Below, piece by piece: positions 35,047 through 45,435 of a DNA stretch of 64,000 nucleotides. The first letter of the stretch is position 1, and each line of letters starts with the position of its first letter. The notes beneath the pieces were generated by a model. That model searched no databases, was not told the DNA's origin, and saw only the letters and a list, made by a program, of their open reading frames with translations. The DNA is taken from assembly GCF_020251205.1 (NCBI RefSeq), contig NZ_JAIWYX010000002.1, positions 558,001 through 622,000 on the forward strand, written 5' to 3'. The DNA is from Arthrobacter sp. M4 (GTDB lineage: Bacteria > Actinomycetota > Actinomycetes > Actinomycetales > Micrococcaceae). The position numbers and the translations under genes were made by a program.

Positions 35047-37104
35047 CTAGTCCCAGCCCGTGGAAGCCAGGAGCCGTTCCTTGAACATGGGAATCATGGT
35101 CTGCACGTAAGTCTTGGTCAGGTGGTTGTCGTCCTTGTAGACGTACACGTTGCCGACCACGGCCGGGCAGGTTCCGTTGGCGCAGATGAGGTCGCTCAGG
35201 TCCATGAGATGGAGCCGCGGAACCTTGCCCACGTAATCGTCCAAGGGCGATGACTCTGCCAGGGATTCGGCAAGGGGCGCGTTGCAGTCCGGGGAATCCG
35301 GGCCCTTCTTCTGCACGCATTCAGGCATGTTCATGGAGAAGCGCGGATTGTCCCGGACGCCGACCACATCGATTCCGGCATCCGTGAACGGCTTGATGCC
35401 CTCCAGGTACCCGGGCACTTCCGTCTCGAAGGGCGCCTCAACGTGTGTCAGGGAGGCCACCGTGAATACGGCATCGAGCTTGTGCTCAAGGACATAGGCG
35501 GCACTGGCCTTGTTGAAGGCGTTACAGTCGGCATCCCGTTCCGCGGATTCGGCGCCGAAGCGGCAGTTGCCTTTAAGCAGCGTCACCACTTCCCAGCCAC
35601 GTTCCTTGGCGATGGGTCCCAGGGCCGCCATGTACTGCTGTGCGTGGGAGTCGCCCAGCACCACGATTCGCTTGGTGACCTTCTCCGGTTTGCTGTTCTG
35701 GAGGCAGCCCTGCAGCAACGGATTACTGGGGACGTTTTGGTCGATGCAGAGCCCGTCGATGTCCGCCCACTCGTCTTTCATGGCGGCGGGCGCCGGAATG
35801 ATCTTGGCTTCCGGCGTCGGTTTCCCGGCATTCTCCGGTGCCAGCACGGCGGCGCCCGGCGTCAGTTCCCTGGGCTGGGCGGCAATGGCCGCCGTTTCGG
35901 CCGTTAGGTTGCTCTGCCATAGCGCTGCCGGTCCGGCGAGGATGGCGCCGCAAGCGGCTATAACGATGGCGGTTCGCCAACTGCGGCGCTCGGGCCAGGA
36001 CCAGTCACGCAGCGGACGCTCCACGAAGCGGGTAGTGCCAACCGCCAACACCAGCGACGTGGCAAGGACCCCCAGGCCCTGCAGCAGGTTCGGCGCATGC
36101 GTGTCAGTGGCAGCCAGGAAGAACACGAGAACCGGCCAATGCCACAGGTACAAGGCGTAGGAGTTGTCCCCGAGCCCAACCAACGGACGGGACGAAAGGA
36201 TCCTGTCCACGCCAATCGGGCTGCCGCTCTGGCCTGCGACGATGATTGCCGCCGCAGCAAGGGTGGGCCAGAGCGCGACGAAGCCTGGGAACGAGCGGTC
36301 CACGGTGAGGACCAGCCCGCAGGAAAGCATGGCCGCCAGCCCTGCCCAGCCCAGCACGACGCGCAGGGCACGTCCCGGCTTCAGGTACGGGATGGCGAGG
36401 GCCAGGAGTGATCCGAGCGCGAATTCCCAGAGCCGTGTCCTGGTATCAAAGTAGGCGTAAGCCTGGTTGCCGGCAGTTTCGGTTATGGAGAACGCCAGGG
36501 AGGCCAGGAAGATCCCGCCGAAGGGAACGGACAAGACGGCAGCGTAACCGAGTCTGGGGAATGGTCTCCGCAACAACCGGAACGCCAGGGCAGACACCGC
36601 AAAGATGATTGGCCACAGGATGAAGACCTGGCCCTGGATGGACAGCGACCAGAAGTGCTGCAGCGGGCTGGCTCCGGAATGGTCCTGCGCATAGTAGTCC
36701 ACGGCAGTGTCCGCCAGGAGCCAGTTCTGCCGATAGAGCAGGGAGGCCCAGGCCTCGCTAAGGACATCGGGCCAGCGGCTTTGGGGAAGGATGATCCGGC
36801 TGGCCACCAGCACGGCCAGGATCACAACGACGACGGCGGGCAGCAGGCGCTTGAAGACGTGCAGCCAGTGCCGAACAAGTCGCAGTGGCTTACCGGCCTC
36901 CACTTTCCTGACGAAGGAAAGCGTCATGAGGAATGCCGAGACGAGCAGGAAGATGTCCACTCCGCCGGACACCTTGCCAAGCCAGATGTGATAGGTGGCC
37001 ACCATCAAAACGGCGAGCGCCCGCAGGCCCTGCACCTCCGGCCGAAAGGCGGAGGCCGCCGTCGGGGTTTTCCTTGGTGAGGGGACCGTGCGGGTGGCTG
37101 TCAT
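35047..37104 (-). CDS. OafA-type acyltransferase with SGNH domain (paralog 1)
   Basis: A 685-residue cell-surface acyltransferase: an acyltransferase-3 membrane domain of about ten spans (EVQGLRALAVLMVATYHIWL near the start, GGVDIFLLVSAFLMTL) followed by an external SGNH hydrolase-like domain (about residues 450-680) with VVLGDSHAQQ and the catalytic pair DDNHLT. Such enzymes acetylate wall or surface polysaccharides. The start ATG at 37104 overlaps the stop of the paralog by one base (TGATG), so the two are cotranslated. It shares most of its membrane domain with the paralog, indicating tandem duplication. The GTG at 37113 is an alternative start. Confidence 0.88.
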   Translation of the reverse strand: MTATRTVPSPRKTPTAASAFRPEVQGLRALAVLMVATYHIWLGKVSGGVDIFLLVSAFLMTLSFVRKVEAGKPLRLVRHWLHVFKRLLPAVVVVILAVLVASRIILPQSRWPDVLSEAWASLLYRQNWLLADTAVDYYAQDHSGASPLQHFWSLSIQGQVFILWPIIFAVSALAFRLLRRPFPRLGYAAVLSVPFGGIFLASLAFSITETAGNQAYAYFDTRTRLWEFALGSLLALAIPYLKPGRALRVVLGWAGLAAMLSCGLVLTVDRSFPGFVALWPTLAAAAIIVAGQSGSPIGVDRILSSRPLVGLGDNSYALYLWHWPVLVFFLAATDTHAPNLLQGLGVLATSLVLAVGTTRFVERPLRDWSWPERRSWRTAIVIAACGAILAGPAALWQSNLTAETAAIAAQPRELTPGAAVLAPENAGKPTPEAKIIPAPAAMKDEWADIDGLCIDQNVPSNPLLQGCLQNSKPEKVTKRIVVLGDSHAQQYMAALGPIAKERGWEVVTLLKGNCRFGAESAERDADCNAFNKASAAYVLEHKLDAVFTVASLTHVEAPFETEVPGYLEGIKPFTDAGIDVVGVRDNPRFSMNMPECVQKKGPDSPDCNAPLAESLAESSPLDDYVGKVPRLHLMDLSDLICANGTCPAVVGNVYVYKDDNHLTKTYVQTMIPMFKERLLASTGWD

Positions 37105-39155
37105 CAGGTCCACCCCGTGGCTGACAGGAACATTTGCTCGAAGTACGGGGCCAACGTGGACATGTAGGTCCGCGTGACGTGGTTGTCGTCCTTGTAGACC
37201 ATCACATTCCCGATGACGGCCGGACAGGTCTTGTCATTGCAGAAGAAGGACGTGAAGTCGAGGAAGGCAGTCGCCGGTATTTGCCCGGCTATTGCATCGG
37301 CCGGGTTCGTGTCGGCGAAGATGGCATGCCGGTTGGCGTCGCAGGCTGAGAAATTGTCCTTGTGGCTCGCCAGGCAGTCCGGCACCGGCTCCTTCATGCG
37401 GGGAGTGTCCCGGATGGCCACCACGGGGATGCCTGCGTCGTTAAGCCGCTTCATTTCGGACACCCAGGATGCGTCCACGAATTCACTGGTGCCGGGATCG
37501 GCGTCCGTCCTGGTGCTGGTGGTCAGCACGAGGTCCGGCTTCATGGCTATCGCCTTCTCCAGTGTTTCCTTGTTGAAGTCCACGCACTCCTGGGTGATCT
37601 TCTTGTCCTTGGTCAGGGTGACGGGACAGTACCCCTTGGTGATGACCTGCACATCCCAGCCGCGTTTGTCCGCCAGTTCCAACAGGGGCGTAGACCAGAC
37701 ATGGGCGTGCGAACTGCCAAGGACAAGGATCTGCTTCGAAGCGAAAGGCTTGTCATTGGAACAGATATTGGTGAGGGCGGCGTCGTCGGATTTGCAGCCG
37801 CCGTCGAACACCGGCCAGTCGCCGGCAGCGAGTTCCACACTGGGGGCCAGCGGAGCGGACTTGTCCGCCTGGTCCACGTAGTTCGCGTCGAAGACGCGGG
37901 CCCCGGGGTTGTCGCGGTAAGCGCGCTCCGCTGCGGCCGCCTTCTCCCACTGCTGGTATCCCGTGAATCCGCCCAGCGGCACGCAGGCAGCGGCCAGGCA
38001 GGCGACCACGGCGATGGCTGCCCGCCTACGCCTTACCTCGGGCCACTTCCATTCGCGGAGCGGCTTTTCCACGTACTTTGTGGTGAGGAAGGCAAGCACC
38101 AGGGAAAGCGCGACAATAACCGTTCCGGAGAGCCAGCCGGCGTGGTCCTTGCCGCTCCAGGCCAAGGCAATGACTAGGATCGGCCAGTGCCACAGGTACA
38201 GGGCATAGGAGTTGTCACCAAGACGCACCAGGAACTTGGAGCTGAGGATCCGGTCCACACCCAGGCGGCTGCCCGACTGCCCGGCAACGATGACGCAGGC
38301 CGCGGCGAGGGTTGGCCACAGCGCCACGAAGCCGGGAAACGCGGTCTGGACCTGCAGCAGAATGCCGCAGCTCAGCATGGCGGCAATACCCAGCCAACCC
38401 AGGACGACTCGCGCTGATTTGGCGACGTAGAGCCCCGGCAGGACCAGCGCAACCAGGGTGCCAAGCGCGAATTCCCACAGCCTGGCGAACGTATCGAAGT
38501 ACGCGAGCGCCTGGTTGGTGGCGGTGAAGATGATCGAGTATGTCAGTGACACCAGGAAGATGGCGCCGAAAATGTATGTCAGCAGTGCCCGGTAACGGAG
38601 TTTGTACCGGTGCGCCAACCACGCGGCACCGGCAAAAATGATGGGCCACAGAATAAAGACCTGGCCCTGGATGGAGAGCGACCAGAAGTGCTGCAGCGGG
38701 CTGGCAAGGCTGTGATCGGTGGCGTAGTAGTTGACCGCTGCCTTCTGCAGCACCCAGTTCTGGTAGTAGAAAAGGGACGCCCAACCTTGATTGAGGATGT
38801 CGACCCACCGGCTGCGCGGCATCAGGAAATATGCGGCCAGGAGCGTAGCCGTAAGGACAACTACGACGGCGGGTAGAAGTCTCCGGAACAGATGGAGCCA
38901 ATGCCGGATCAGGGCCCTGGGCCTCTGCTGCTCAAAGCGCCCCGTGAACTGCAGAGTCATGAGGAACGCAGAGATGAGCAGGAAGACATCCACTCCCCCG
39001 GACACCCGGCCGAACCAGATGTGGTAGGACACCACCATCAGGACCGCTAACGAACGCAGCCCTTGGATTTCAGGACGAAACTTGGATTTGGCCGCGGCTC
39101 CTTCGGCCCGCCTGGGTCTGCGGGGAGAAGCATGGATTCGTGCAGTCGTGACCAA
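37104..39155 (-). CDS. OafA-type acyltransferase with SGNH domain (paralog 2)
   Basis: A 683-residue paralog of the downstream gene with the same two-part layout. The membrane domain begins RPEIQGLRSLAVLMVVSYHIW and the SGNH domain holds VLGSSHAHVW, in which the usual Asp of GDSH is Ser while the nucleophile Ser and His stay, and DDNHVT near the end. A TTG at 39155 with GAGGA about seven bases upstream is taken as start. It overlaps paralog 1 by one base in a TGATG. Both proteins end in a similar ATGW or STGW motif. Acceptor polymer unknown. Confidence 0.87.
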   Translation of the reverse strand: MVTTARIHASPRRPRRAEGAAAKSKFRPEIQGLRSLAVLMVVSYHIWFGRVSGGVDVFLLISAFLMTLQFTGRFEQQRPRALIRHWLHLFRRLLPAVVVVLTATLLAAYFLMPRSRWVDILNQGWASLFYYQNWVLQKAAVNYYATDHSLASPLQHFWSLSIQGQVFILWPIIFAGAAWLAHRYKLRYRALLTYIFGAIFLVSLTYSIIFTATNQALAYFDTFARLWEFALGTLVALVLPGLYVAKSARVVLGWLGIAAMLSCGILLQVQTAFPGFVALWPTLAAACVIVAGQSGSRLGVDRILSSKFLVRLGDNSYALYLWHWPILVIALAWSGKDHAGWLSGTVIVALSLVLAFLTTKYVEKPLREWKWPEVRRRRAAIAVVACLAAACVPLGGFTGYQQWEKAAAAERAYRDNPGARVFDANYVDQADKSAPLAPSVELAAGDWPVFDGGCKSDDAALTNICSNDKPFASKQILVLGSSHAHVWSTPLLELADKRGWDVQVITKGYCPVTLTKDKKITQECVDFNKETLEKAIAMKPDLVLTTSTRTDADPGTSEFVDASWVSEMKRLNDAGIPVVAIRDTPRMKEPVPDCLASHKDNFSACDANRHAIFADTNPADAIAGQIPATAFLDFTSFFCNDKTCPAVIGNVMVYKDDNHVTRTYMSTLAPYFEQMFLSATGWT

Positions 39156-39290
39156 AAAGTTTCCTCAAGCTGTCTGAAATCAAAACATCCATGGTATCGG
39201 CGCAAGTGGCCGTCCCGCCAAACCGGGCCGTTCGGTGCACCCACGCAGAGCCTGCCAAACCGAGTGCAGTCGCGGGCCATCCCTAAACCA

Positions 39291-40418
39291 TTAAGGCACC
39301 GGAACCTTGGAGGATCCAGAGTGTCCGCTGTGCCTACTCTGGCCAGTGCCCGCGCTGCCAGGTACGGGAATCCGGCCAGCGAGGTAGCGAGCGTCACGGC
39401 ATAGGCCCGGAAGAGTGGCAGACACTGCCGAGAACATGAACTCCCTGCCCAGGAAATACAGGCCAGGCACCGAGGAGGCCACGCCGCGACGCTGCAGTAC
39501 GCGACCGTCGTCGTCAAGGATGGGAGCGTCCACCCAGCCAAAATCGTCCCGGAAGCCAGTGCACCAGACTACATTCGCGACATCCAATATGCGACCGTCA
39601 CCGGTCACGGGCTTGCCGTCCTGCACGCCTACGATCCGGGGCACGGTTTGGACTCCGGCAGCAAGCAGATCAGCGATCTTGGTCCGGACCAGCGGGGCAC
39701 CGTGGGCCAATATTCCCTTCGCCGCTTTACGTCCGATCGGGTTGTTGAGATTGAGGACGTTCTGGCCGACGAACTTTACGATCGGCAGGACGTAGCGCGC
39801 TCCAGTCCGGCCGTGGCGGACGGGAACCTCGGCTGTGGGCTTGCCGGATAGCAACGTGGCGTGTGTGCGGCTGAGCTCAAGGGCGATCTCCGCACCGGAG
39901 TTTCCGGCGCCCACTACCAACACTGTGCCCTCCTGCATCTGGGTGGGGTTGGCGTATTGCGTTGAGTGCAGGCTAACGATGGTGGGGTCCAGTTGATCGG
40001 CGAATGGAGGAACCTTTGGCTCCTGGTTGCCGCCCGTGGCAACGACGACGTTCAGCGCCTCCCAGCGCTGCCCACCGGCGTCTACCACCCAGCGATCGTC
40101 CTTGCGCCAGAGCCGGTTCACCCGGACGCCATGGATCAGGGGAAGCTCAAAATGCCGCGCATAGACCTCCAGGTAGTCCGCTAGTTCATCTTTGGTAGGG
40201 AAGGACAGGGGATCGCCGGGGAAAGGCAGGCCAGGAAGGCCGCAGTACTTCGCCGGCGTAAACAGGCGCAGGGAATCCCACCGGAGCCGCCACGCATCGC
40301 CAACCCTGCGGTGGGAATCGACGATCACGAAGTCCCGGTTCTGTTGTGCCAGGTAATAGCCCATGGCCAAGCCGGACTGGCCTCCGCCGATGACGAGGGT
40401 GTCTAAGGTGGTGTTCAT
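39291..40418 (-). CDS. Flavin-containing monooxygenase/FAD-dependent oxidoreductase
   Basis: A 375-residue two-dinucleotide-binding flavoprotein. The FAD motif is VIGGGQSGLAMGYYLA near residue 9, the NADPH motif VVGAGNSGAEIALEL near residue 175, and ANVVWCTGFRDDFGWV near residue 305. It fits the class B monooxygenase/trkA-like group that hydroxylates small substrates or acts as a pyridine-nucleotide oxidoreductase. The ATG at 40418 has AGGAG eight bases upstream. It overlaps the SemiSWEET gene stop by four bases, so the two are one translation unit. Substrate unknown. Confidence 0.86.
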   Translation of the reverse strand: MNTTLDTLVIGGGQSGLAMGYYLAQQNRDFVIVDSHRRVGDAWRLRWDSLRLFTPAKYCGLPGLPFPGDPLSFPTKDELADYLEVYARHFELPLIHGVRVNRLWRKDDRWVVDAGGQRWEALNVVVATGGNQEPKVPPFADQLDPTIVSLHSTQYANPTQMQEGTVLVVGAGNSGAEIALELSRTHATLLSGKPTAEVPVRHGRTGARYVLPIVKFVGQNVLNLNNPIGRKAAKGILAHGAPLVRTKIADLLAAGVQTVPRIVGVQDGKPVTGDGRILDVANVVWCTGFRDDFGWVDAPILDDDGRVLQRRGVASSVPGLYFLGREFMFSAVSATLPGLCRDARYLAGRIPVPGSAGTGQSRHSGHSGSSKVPVP

Positions 40419-40771
40419 CGTGCTGGCTCCTGTTCTGGAAGGCCCTTTAAGTCCGGGCCGGCTGTTGCGGGGGATAGAACAGTCCCTGGATGACCTTCGT
40501 GGCGATACCGAATGCACCACACGAGCATCAGCGCCGAGGTCACCACGTAGAAGGAGTGCAGCATCCACACCGGCCCGGCCGGGAGGTCGAACACGTAGAT
40601 CGAATGCACCAGGTTGGCCACGTTGGTGATAACGATGTTGCCGATGCTGTAGGAGGCAAGGTCCTTGGTCCGTGACGCCTTCACGAGCATGGGAAGCATG
40701 CTCGCCGCAAAGAGGACCGTGGAGACGGTGCCCGCAATCACGGGGACACTGATCATTGGGACGTTGTTCAT
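40415..40771 (-). CDS. SemiSWEET-type small transporter
   Basis: A 118-residue protein with three hydrophobic segments (about residues 8-26, 40-60 and 68-88), the size and topology of SemiSWEET half-transporters. The PQ-loop position reads LPMLVKASRTKDLASYS, with Met for the usual Gln. SemiSWEETs act as dimers that let sugars or other small molecules cross the membrane. It overlaps the monooxygenase start by four bases. TAGCGT lies seven bases before the ATG (complement 40779-40784). Its pairing with a flavin monooxygenase suggests it moves that enzyme's substrate or product. Confidence 0.72.
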   Translation of the reverse strand: MNNVPMISVPVIAGTVSTVLFAASMLPMLVKASRTKDLASYSIGNIVITNVANLVHSIYVFDLPAGPVWMLHSFYVVTSALMLVWCIRYRHEGHPGTVLSPATAGPDLKGLPEQEPAR

Positions 40772-40800
40772 GGCATCAACGCTAGGAGCAGGGATGGTGT

Positions 40801-40845
40801 GTCCGCGTCGGACAAATGACCCATTCCATGCAGCACGGTATGGGT
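40801..40845. promoter_or_regulatory. Two inverted repeats before the SemiSWEET/monooxygenase unit
   Basis: ACCCATTCC (40819-40827), nine bases, GGTATGGGT (40837-40845) form an inverted repeat with one mismatched pair. Next to it GTCCG (40801-40805), CGT, CGGAC (40809-40813) is a shorter perfect one. They lie between the LuxR-type regulator and the unit it probably controls, so they are candidate operators. Confidence 0.5.
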
Positions 40846-40883
40846 ATTTCGGCGCACGCCGCGGGCAGGCCTGCGCCGGATGG

Positions 40884-42521
40884 CTAGGTGATCAGGCCGT
40901 GCTCGTAGGCGTAGGTGGTGGCAGCCACGCGCGAAGATACGCCGATCTTGGTCAGGATGTTGCTGACATGGCGTGCCACCGTTTTCTCACTGAGGTAGAG
41001 CTTCTTCGCAATGACCTTGTTGGGGCTGCCGGCGGCTACCAAGCGCAAGACTTCCAGCTCCCGGGCAGTCAATGGGCCATGGCGCTCCCCCGCGGCGTCC
41101 ATGCTGAGTCCTGCCACCTCCGACAGTGCAAGAGCGGCGCCCATGTCCGCGAAATCGGCTTTCGCGGCTTCAAATTCCATCGCGGCAGAGTCCTTGTCAT
41201 GCATTGCCGCGCAGGCCCTGCCAGCCATGACCCGGCAGCGCGCAGCATCGTACGGAGACTCCAGCCCGTACCACAGCCGCCATGCCTTCCGGGCCTCGGC
41301 CAACGCCGCGGACGGGTTGCCCTCGGCGAGCAACACCGCGGCCTCTGACTGGGCGCCTAACGCCCGCTCTAACGTCAGGCTGCCTGGGTGGATTGGACGT
41401 GACAGCTCATCTGCAGCTGCCCGCGCCGCAGCAATGTCACCAACAGCGAGTTCGGCCTCCACCAGGGCAGGCAGCAGTCGGCAGCGATTTGCCGGATCCG
41501 CGACGGAGAGTGCCCGCCGCAGCAGCGTTTGGGCTTGCGGTGCCTTGTGCTGGGCCAACCTCAGCAATGCAAGGCCAGGCAAGGGCTCATAGCCTGTCCG
41601 GCCTGCCTGAAGGTACGCCTGTTCGGCCTGCTCGAGGTCCCCCCGGAGGCGGAAGACTTCCGCTTCCTGGTACCACCCACCGTAGGCGGCGTCAGGGTCG
41701 CCCCTGCTGGCCCTGTCCCGGGCGATCCGGGCCGCGGCCAGCGCCTCGTCCCAGGCCCCGTGCAGGATGAAGAGTTCCGCCCGGTGGGATTGGCATTGTC
41801 CGCTGAACATCACCATGTCCGGTCGGCCGCCGCACCAATGGTCCAGTGCCGCAGTCCATTCCTGTGCCCGGCGCACGTCCATGGCGAGCCGGCAGCTGCC
41901 GATCACCGCGCAATAGATGATCCCCGAGGGAATCGCCGAGATCTCACCTGCCGTTACGGCGACCATCACCTCGTCCAGGAGCTGAAGGCCTTCCTGTGGA
42001 AATCCGAGCGACAGCCGCGAGGTCCCGAGTCCCAACCGACCGAGTGCCACCAGGTCCCTGTCCTGGACCCGCTGGCCGATGTCCAGCACCTGGGTGAACA
42101 GTTCATGGGCGGCAGCCGGGTCTCCCCCGTAGAGGGCGCCAAGTGCCGGAGGAATGAGGAGGAAGCCTTCCGCCTGGGTAGGGCCGTCAACGTCATCCAG
42201 CAGGCGGCGCGCCCGGGCCATCCATCCCGAGCTTCGCGCCTGTTCGCCGCTTTCTGACAGGTAAAGCACAAGCCACGCGGCGCACCGTGCCGCGGATGGC
42301 ACGTCACCCAGCACCAGGTACTCGTCGTAGGCGCGGCACAGGATATCCACGCCCTCCGTTGAACGTCCCAAAAGCAGTGCCGTTGAAGCCATCTGCTCCA
42401 GGTCCTGGGCCGGAAGGCCGCCCTCCGTGTCGGCCTCCGCGAAACAGTCGAAGGCGTCGCTCCACCTGTGCTCGGCGAAGGCCGAGCGTCCAAGATCCAG
42501 CGCTGTCGCCGGCACCGTCAT
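40884..42521 (-). CDS. LuxR-family regulator with helical-repeat domain
   Basis: A 545-residue regulator: a long alpha-helical TPR-like region through about residue 470, then a C-terminal LuxR HTH (about 480-540: LTARELEVLRLVAAGSPNKVIA, then LYLSEKTVARHVSNILTKIGV). No P-loop ATPase is seen, unlike full LAL/MalT regulators. It lies upstream of the SemiSWEET/monooxygenase unit on the same strand, about 110 bases away, with inverted repeats between them. Ligand unknown. The ATG at 42521 is preceded by a G-rich sequence. Confidence 0.88.
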   Translation of the reverse strand: MTVPATALDLGRSAFAEHRWSDAFDCFAEADTEGGLPAQDLEQMASTALLLGRSTEGVDILCRAYDEYLVLGDVPSAARCAAWLVLYLSESGEQARSSGWMARARRLLDDVDGPTQAEGFLLIPPALGALYGGDPAAAHELFTQVLDIGQRVQDRDLVALGRLGLGTSRLSLGFPQEGLQLLDEVMVAVTAGEISAIPSGIIYCAVIGSCRLAMDVRRAQEWTAALDHWCGGRPDMVMFSGQCQSHRAELFILHGAWDEALAAARIARDRASRGDPDAAYGGWYQEAEVFRLRGDLEQAEQAYLQAGRTGYEPLPGLALLRLAQHKAPQAQTLLRRALSVADPANRCRLLPALVEAELAVGDIAAARAAADELSRPIHPGSLTLERALGAQSEAAVLLAEGNPSAALAEARKAWRLWYGLESPYDAARCRVMAGRACAAMHDKDSAAMEFEAAKADFADMGAALALSEVAGLSMDAAGERHGPLTARELEVLRLVAAGSPNKVIAKKLYLSEKTVARHVSNILTKIGVSSRVAATTYAYEHGLIT

Positions 42522-42636
42522 GGTCCACCCCGATTGGAACCGCGCGCGGTGTGGAACACTCCACCGCGCGGACGAGCAACGGCGAGCGCCGCCGTCGTCC
42601 TAGCGTCAGGCTACCGCCGCCGTCGAGGCCCCACAA

Positions 42637-42693
42637 GGCAAAAAGCAACGGCCCCGTCCCGTACGAACTAGTCGTCGGGACGGGGCCGTTGCT
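42637..42693 (-). terminator. Intrinsic terminator after groEL
   Basis: AGCAACGGCCCCGTCCCG (42644-42661) pairs with its complement at 42676-42693, a perfect 18-pair stem. On the minus strand it is followed by TTTTT (complement of 42639-42644). A canonical intrinsic terminator for groES-groEL. Confidence 0.92.
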
Positions 42694-42719
42694 GGCAGCG
42701 CTACGTTACGGGCTACAGG

Positions 42720-44342
<1,623 letters not shown>

Positions 44343-44355
44343 TCAAGACGGAAAA

Positions 44356-44406
44356 CCCGCACCGCAGACTGCGCCGGATTTGATTCGGGCAGGACTGCGG
44401 TGCGGG
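44356..44406 (-). other. Intercistronic hairpin between groES and groEL
   Basis: CCCGCACCGCAG (44356-44367) pairs perfectly with CTGCGGTGCGGG (44395-44406), twelve pairs around a loop of 27 bases, followed on the minus strand by TTTT. It could partly terminate or process the transcript so that groES and groEL are made in different amounts. Confidence 0.6.
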
Positions 44407-44416
44407 CTCCAGGGAG

Positions 44417-44713
44417 TTACTTGACGACGATCGCCAGGACGTCGCGGGCGGAGAGCACCAGGTACTCAGCGCCGCCGGTCTTGACTTCGGTTCCGCCGTA
44501 CTTGGAGTAGAGGACAACGTCGCCAACGGCAACGTCGACGGGCACGCGGTTGCCGTTGTCGTCAACGCGGCCGGGGCCTACTGCGACAACTTCGCCTTCC
44601 TGCGGCTTCTCCTGTGCGGTGTCCGGGATGACCAGGCCGGAAGCCGTGGTCTGCTCAGCTTCGAGCGGGCGGACAACAATGCGATCCTCAAGAGGCTTAA
44701 TCGAGACCGACAC
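44417..44713 (-). CDS. groES: Co-chaperonin GroES
   Basis: A 98-residue GroES, the lid of the chaperonin. The fold is complete with [18 protein letters not shown], the mobile loop [17 protein letters not shown] and the C-terminal [13 protein letters not shown]. The GTG start at 44713 has AAGGAG eight bases upstream. It is first in the groES-groEL operon under a promoter with two CIRCE operators. Confidence 0.96.
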   Translation of the reverse strand: MSVSIKPLEDRIVVRPLEAEQTTASGLVIPDTAQEKPQEGEVVAVGPGRVDDNGNRVPVDVAVGDVVLYSKYGGTEVKTGGAEYLVLSARDVLAIVVK

Positions 44714-44810
44714 TCGGATCTCTCCTTTTCATGAGTTAGTACATGGACTATCAAGCTAGGGATGCCGTGTCCTGCCGTCGTCGCGGTGCCGGCAGGGGCC
44801 TGGCGGAGGG

Positions 44811-44837
44811 TTAGCACCCTCAGGGGGAGAGTGCTAA
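44811..44837 (-). promoter_or_regulatory. CIRCE operator 1 of groES-groEL
   Basis: TTAGCACCC (44811-44819), nine bases, GAGTGCTAA (44829-44837) is a CIRCE element with one mismatch. It lies just downstream of the -10 box, over the expected transcription start, where HrcA would block transcription. Confidence 0.88.
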
Positions 44838-44842
44838 TGATG

Positions 44843-44872
44843 ACTTTAGGCAAGGCGTTAGCACTCGGTCAA
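44843..44872 (-). promoter_or_regulatory. groES-groEL promoter
   Basis: On the minus strand TTGACC (complement of 44867-44872) and TAAAGT (complement of 44843-44848) are spaced by 18 bases, a good vegetative promoter. It is bracketed by the two CIRCE elements. Confidence 0.8.
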
Positions 44873-44884
44873 GGCGAGTGCCAG
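44858..44884 (-). promoter_or_regulatory. CIRCE operator 2 of groES-groEL
   Basis: TTAGCACTC (44858-44866), nine bases, GAGTGCCAG (44876-44884) matches CIRCE with two mismatches in the second arm. It overlaps the -35 box. Confidence 0.82.
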
Positions 44885-44906
44885 AGTTTCGTCACCGGCG
44901 GACGCG

Positions 44907-45317
44907 TTAGCTGCCCGCCAAGTCATCAAAGTCGACGTCGTCACCGTCGTCCGCCGGGCCCGCGCCGCGGTTCAGCATCAGCACGACGCCCGCTGCAACA
45001 GCCAGTACGCAACCCAGGATCAGTCCGATAATCCCGCCTAGGCGGGTTCCTGAGTAGCTGTCCCGGATCTCCCGGGCCTCCTCCGTGGCGTCCTGGATGT
45101 CCTTGCCATTCACGGAATACACAGTGGCGTTGAAGGAATCCAGGGCGAAGATGATGAGCAGGAGCACTGCGCACAGAACGGCGATGGCTATGCCGACTGC
45201 GAGGGCCGGACGGGCGAAGGTTACCGCCCAATGCTTCTGGGCGGGCACTTGGGCTGGGGTGTCTGATTCGTTGTAGTCGTCATAGTCATCGGGCCGCGGC
45301 GCTGCACTTTCTACCAT
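44907..45317 (-). CDS. Small membrane protein of unknown function
   Basis: A 136-residue protein with an acidic N-terminal tail rich in Asp and Tyr (DDYDDYNESD), two membrane segments (about residues 38-62 and 92-113), an outside loop (DSFNATVYSVNGKDIQDATEEAREIRD in outline), and an acidic C-terminus. No family recognised. Upstream a TATAGG hexamer (complement 45326-45331) lies eight bases before the ATG, so it may be leaderless. It is divergent from the methyltransferase gene and lies just upstream of the groES promoter. Confidence 0.7.
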   Translation of the reverse strand: MVESAAPRPDDYDDYNESDTPAQVPAQKHWAVTFARPALAVGIAIAVLCAVLLLIIFALDSFNATVYSVNGKDIQDATEEAREIRDSYSGTRLGGIIGLILGCVLAVAAGVVLMLNRGAGPADDGDDVDFDDLAGS

Positions 45318-45435
45318 GTTTCAACCCTATAGCGCTGTTCTCTCCGCGCGCCGGGCTGTGAAGCCGTTGTGAAGCGCGGGTTGACGGAGTTGTCCATCAT
45401 GAGCCCACCCACGCAGCGCAGCTAGGCTTGAATCC

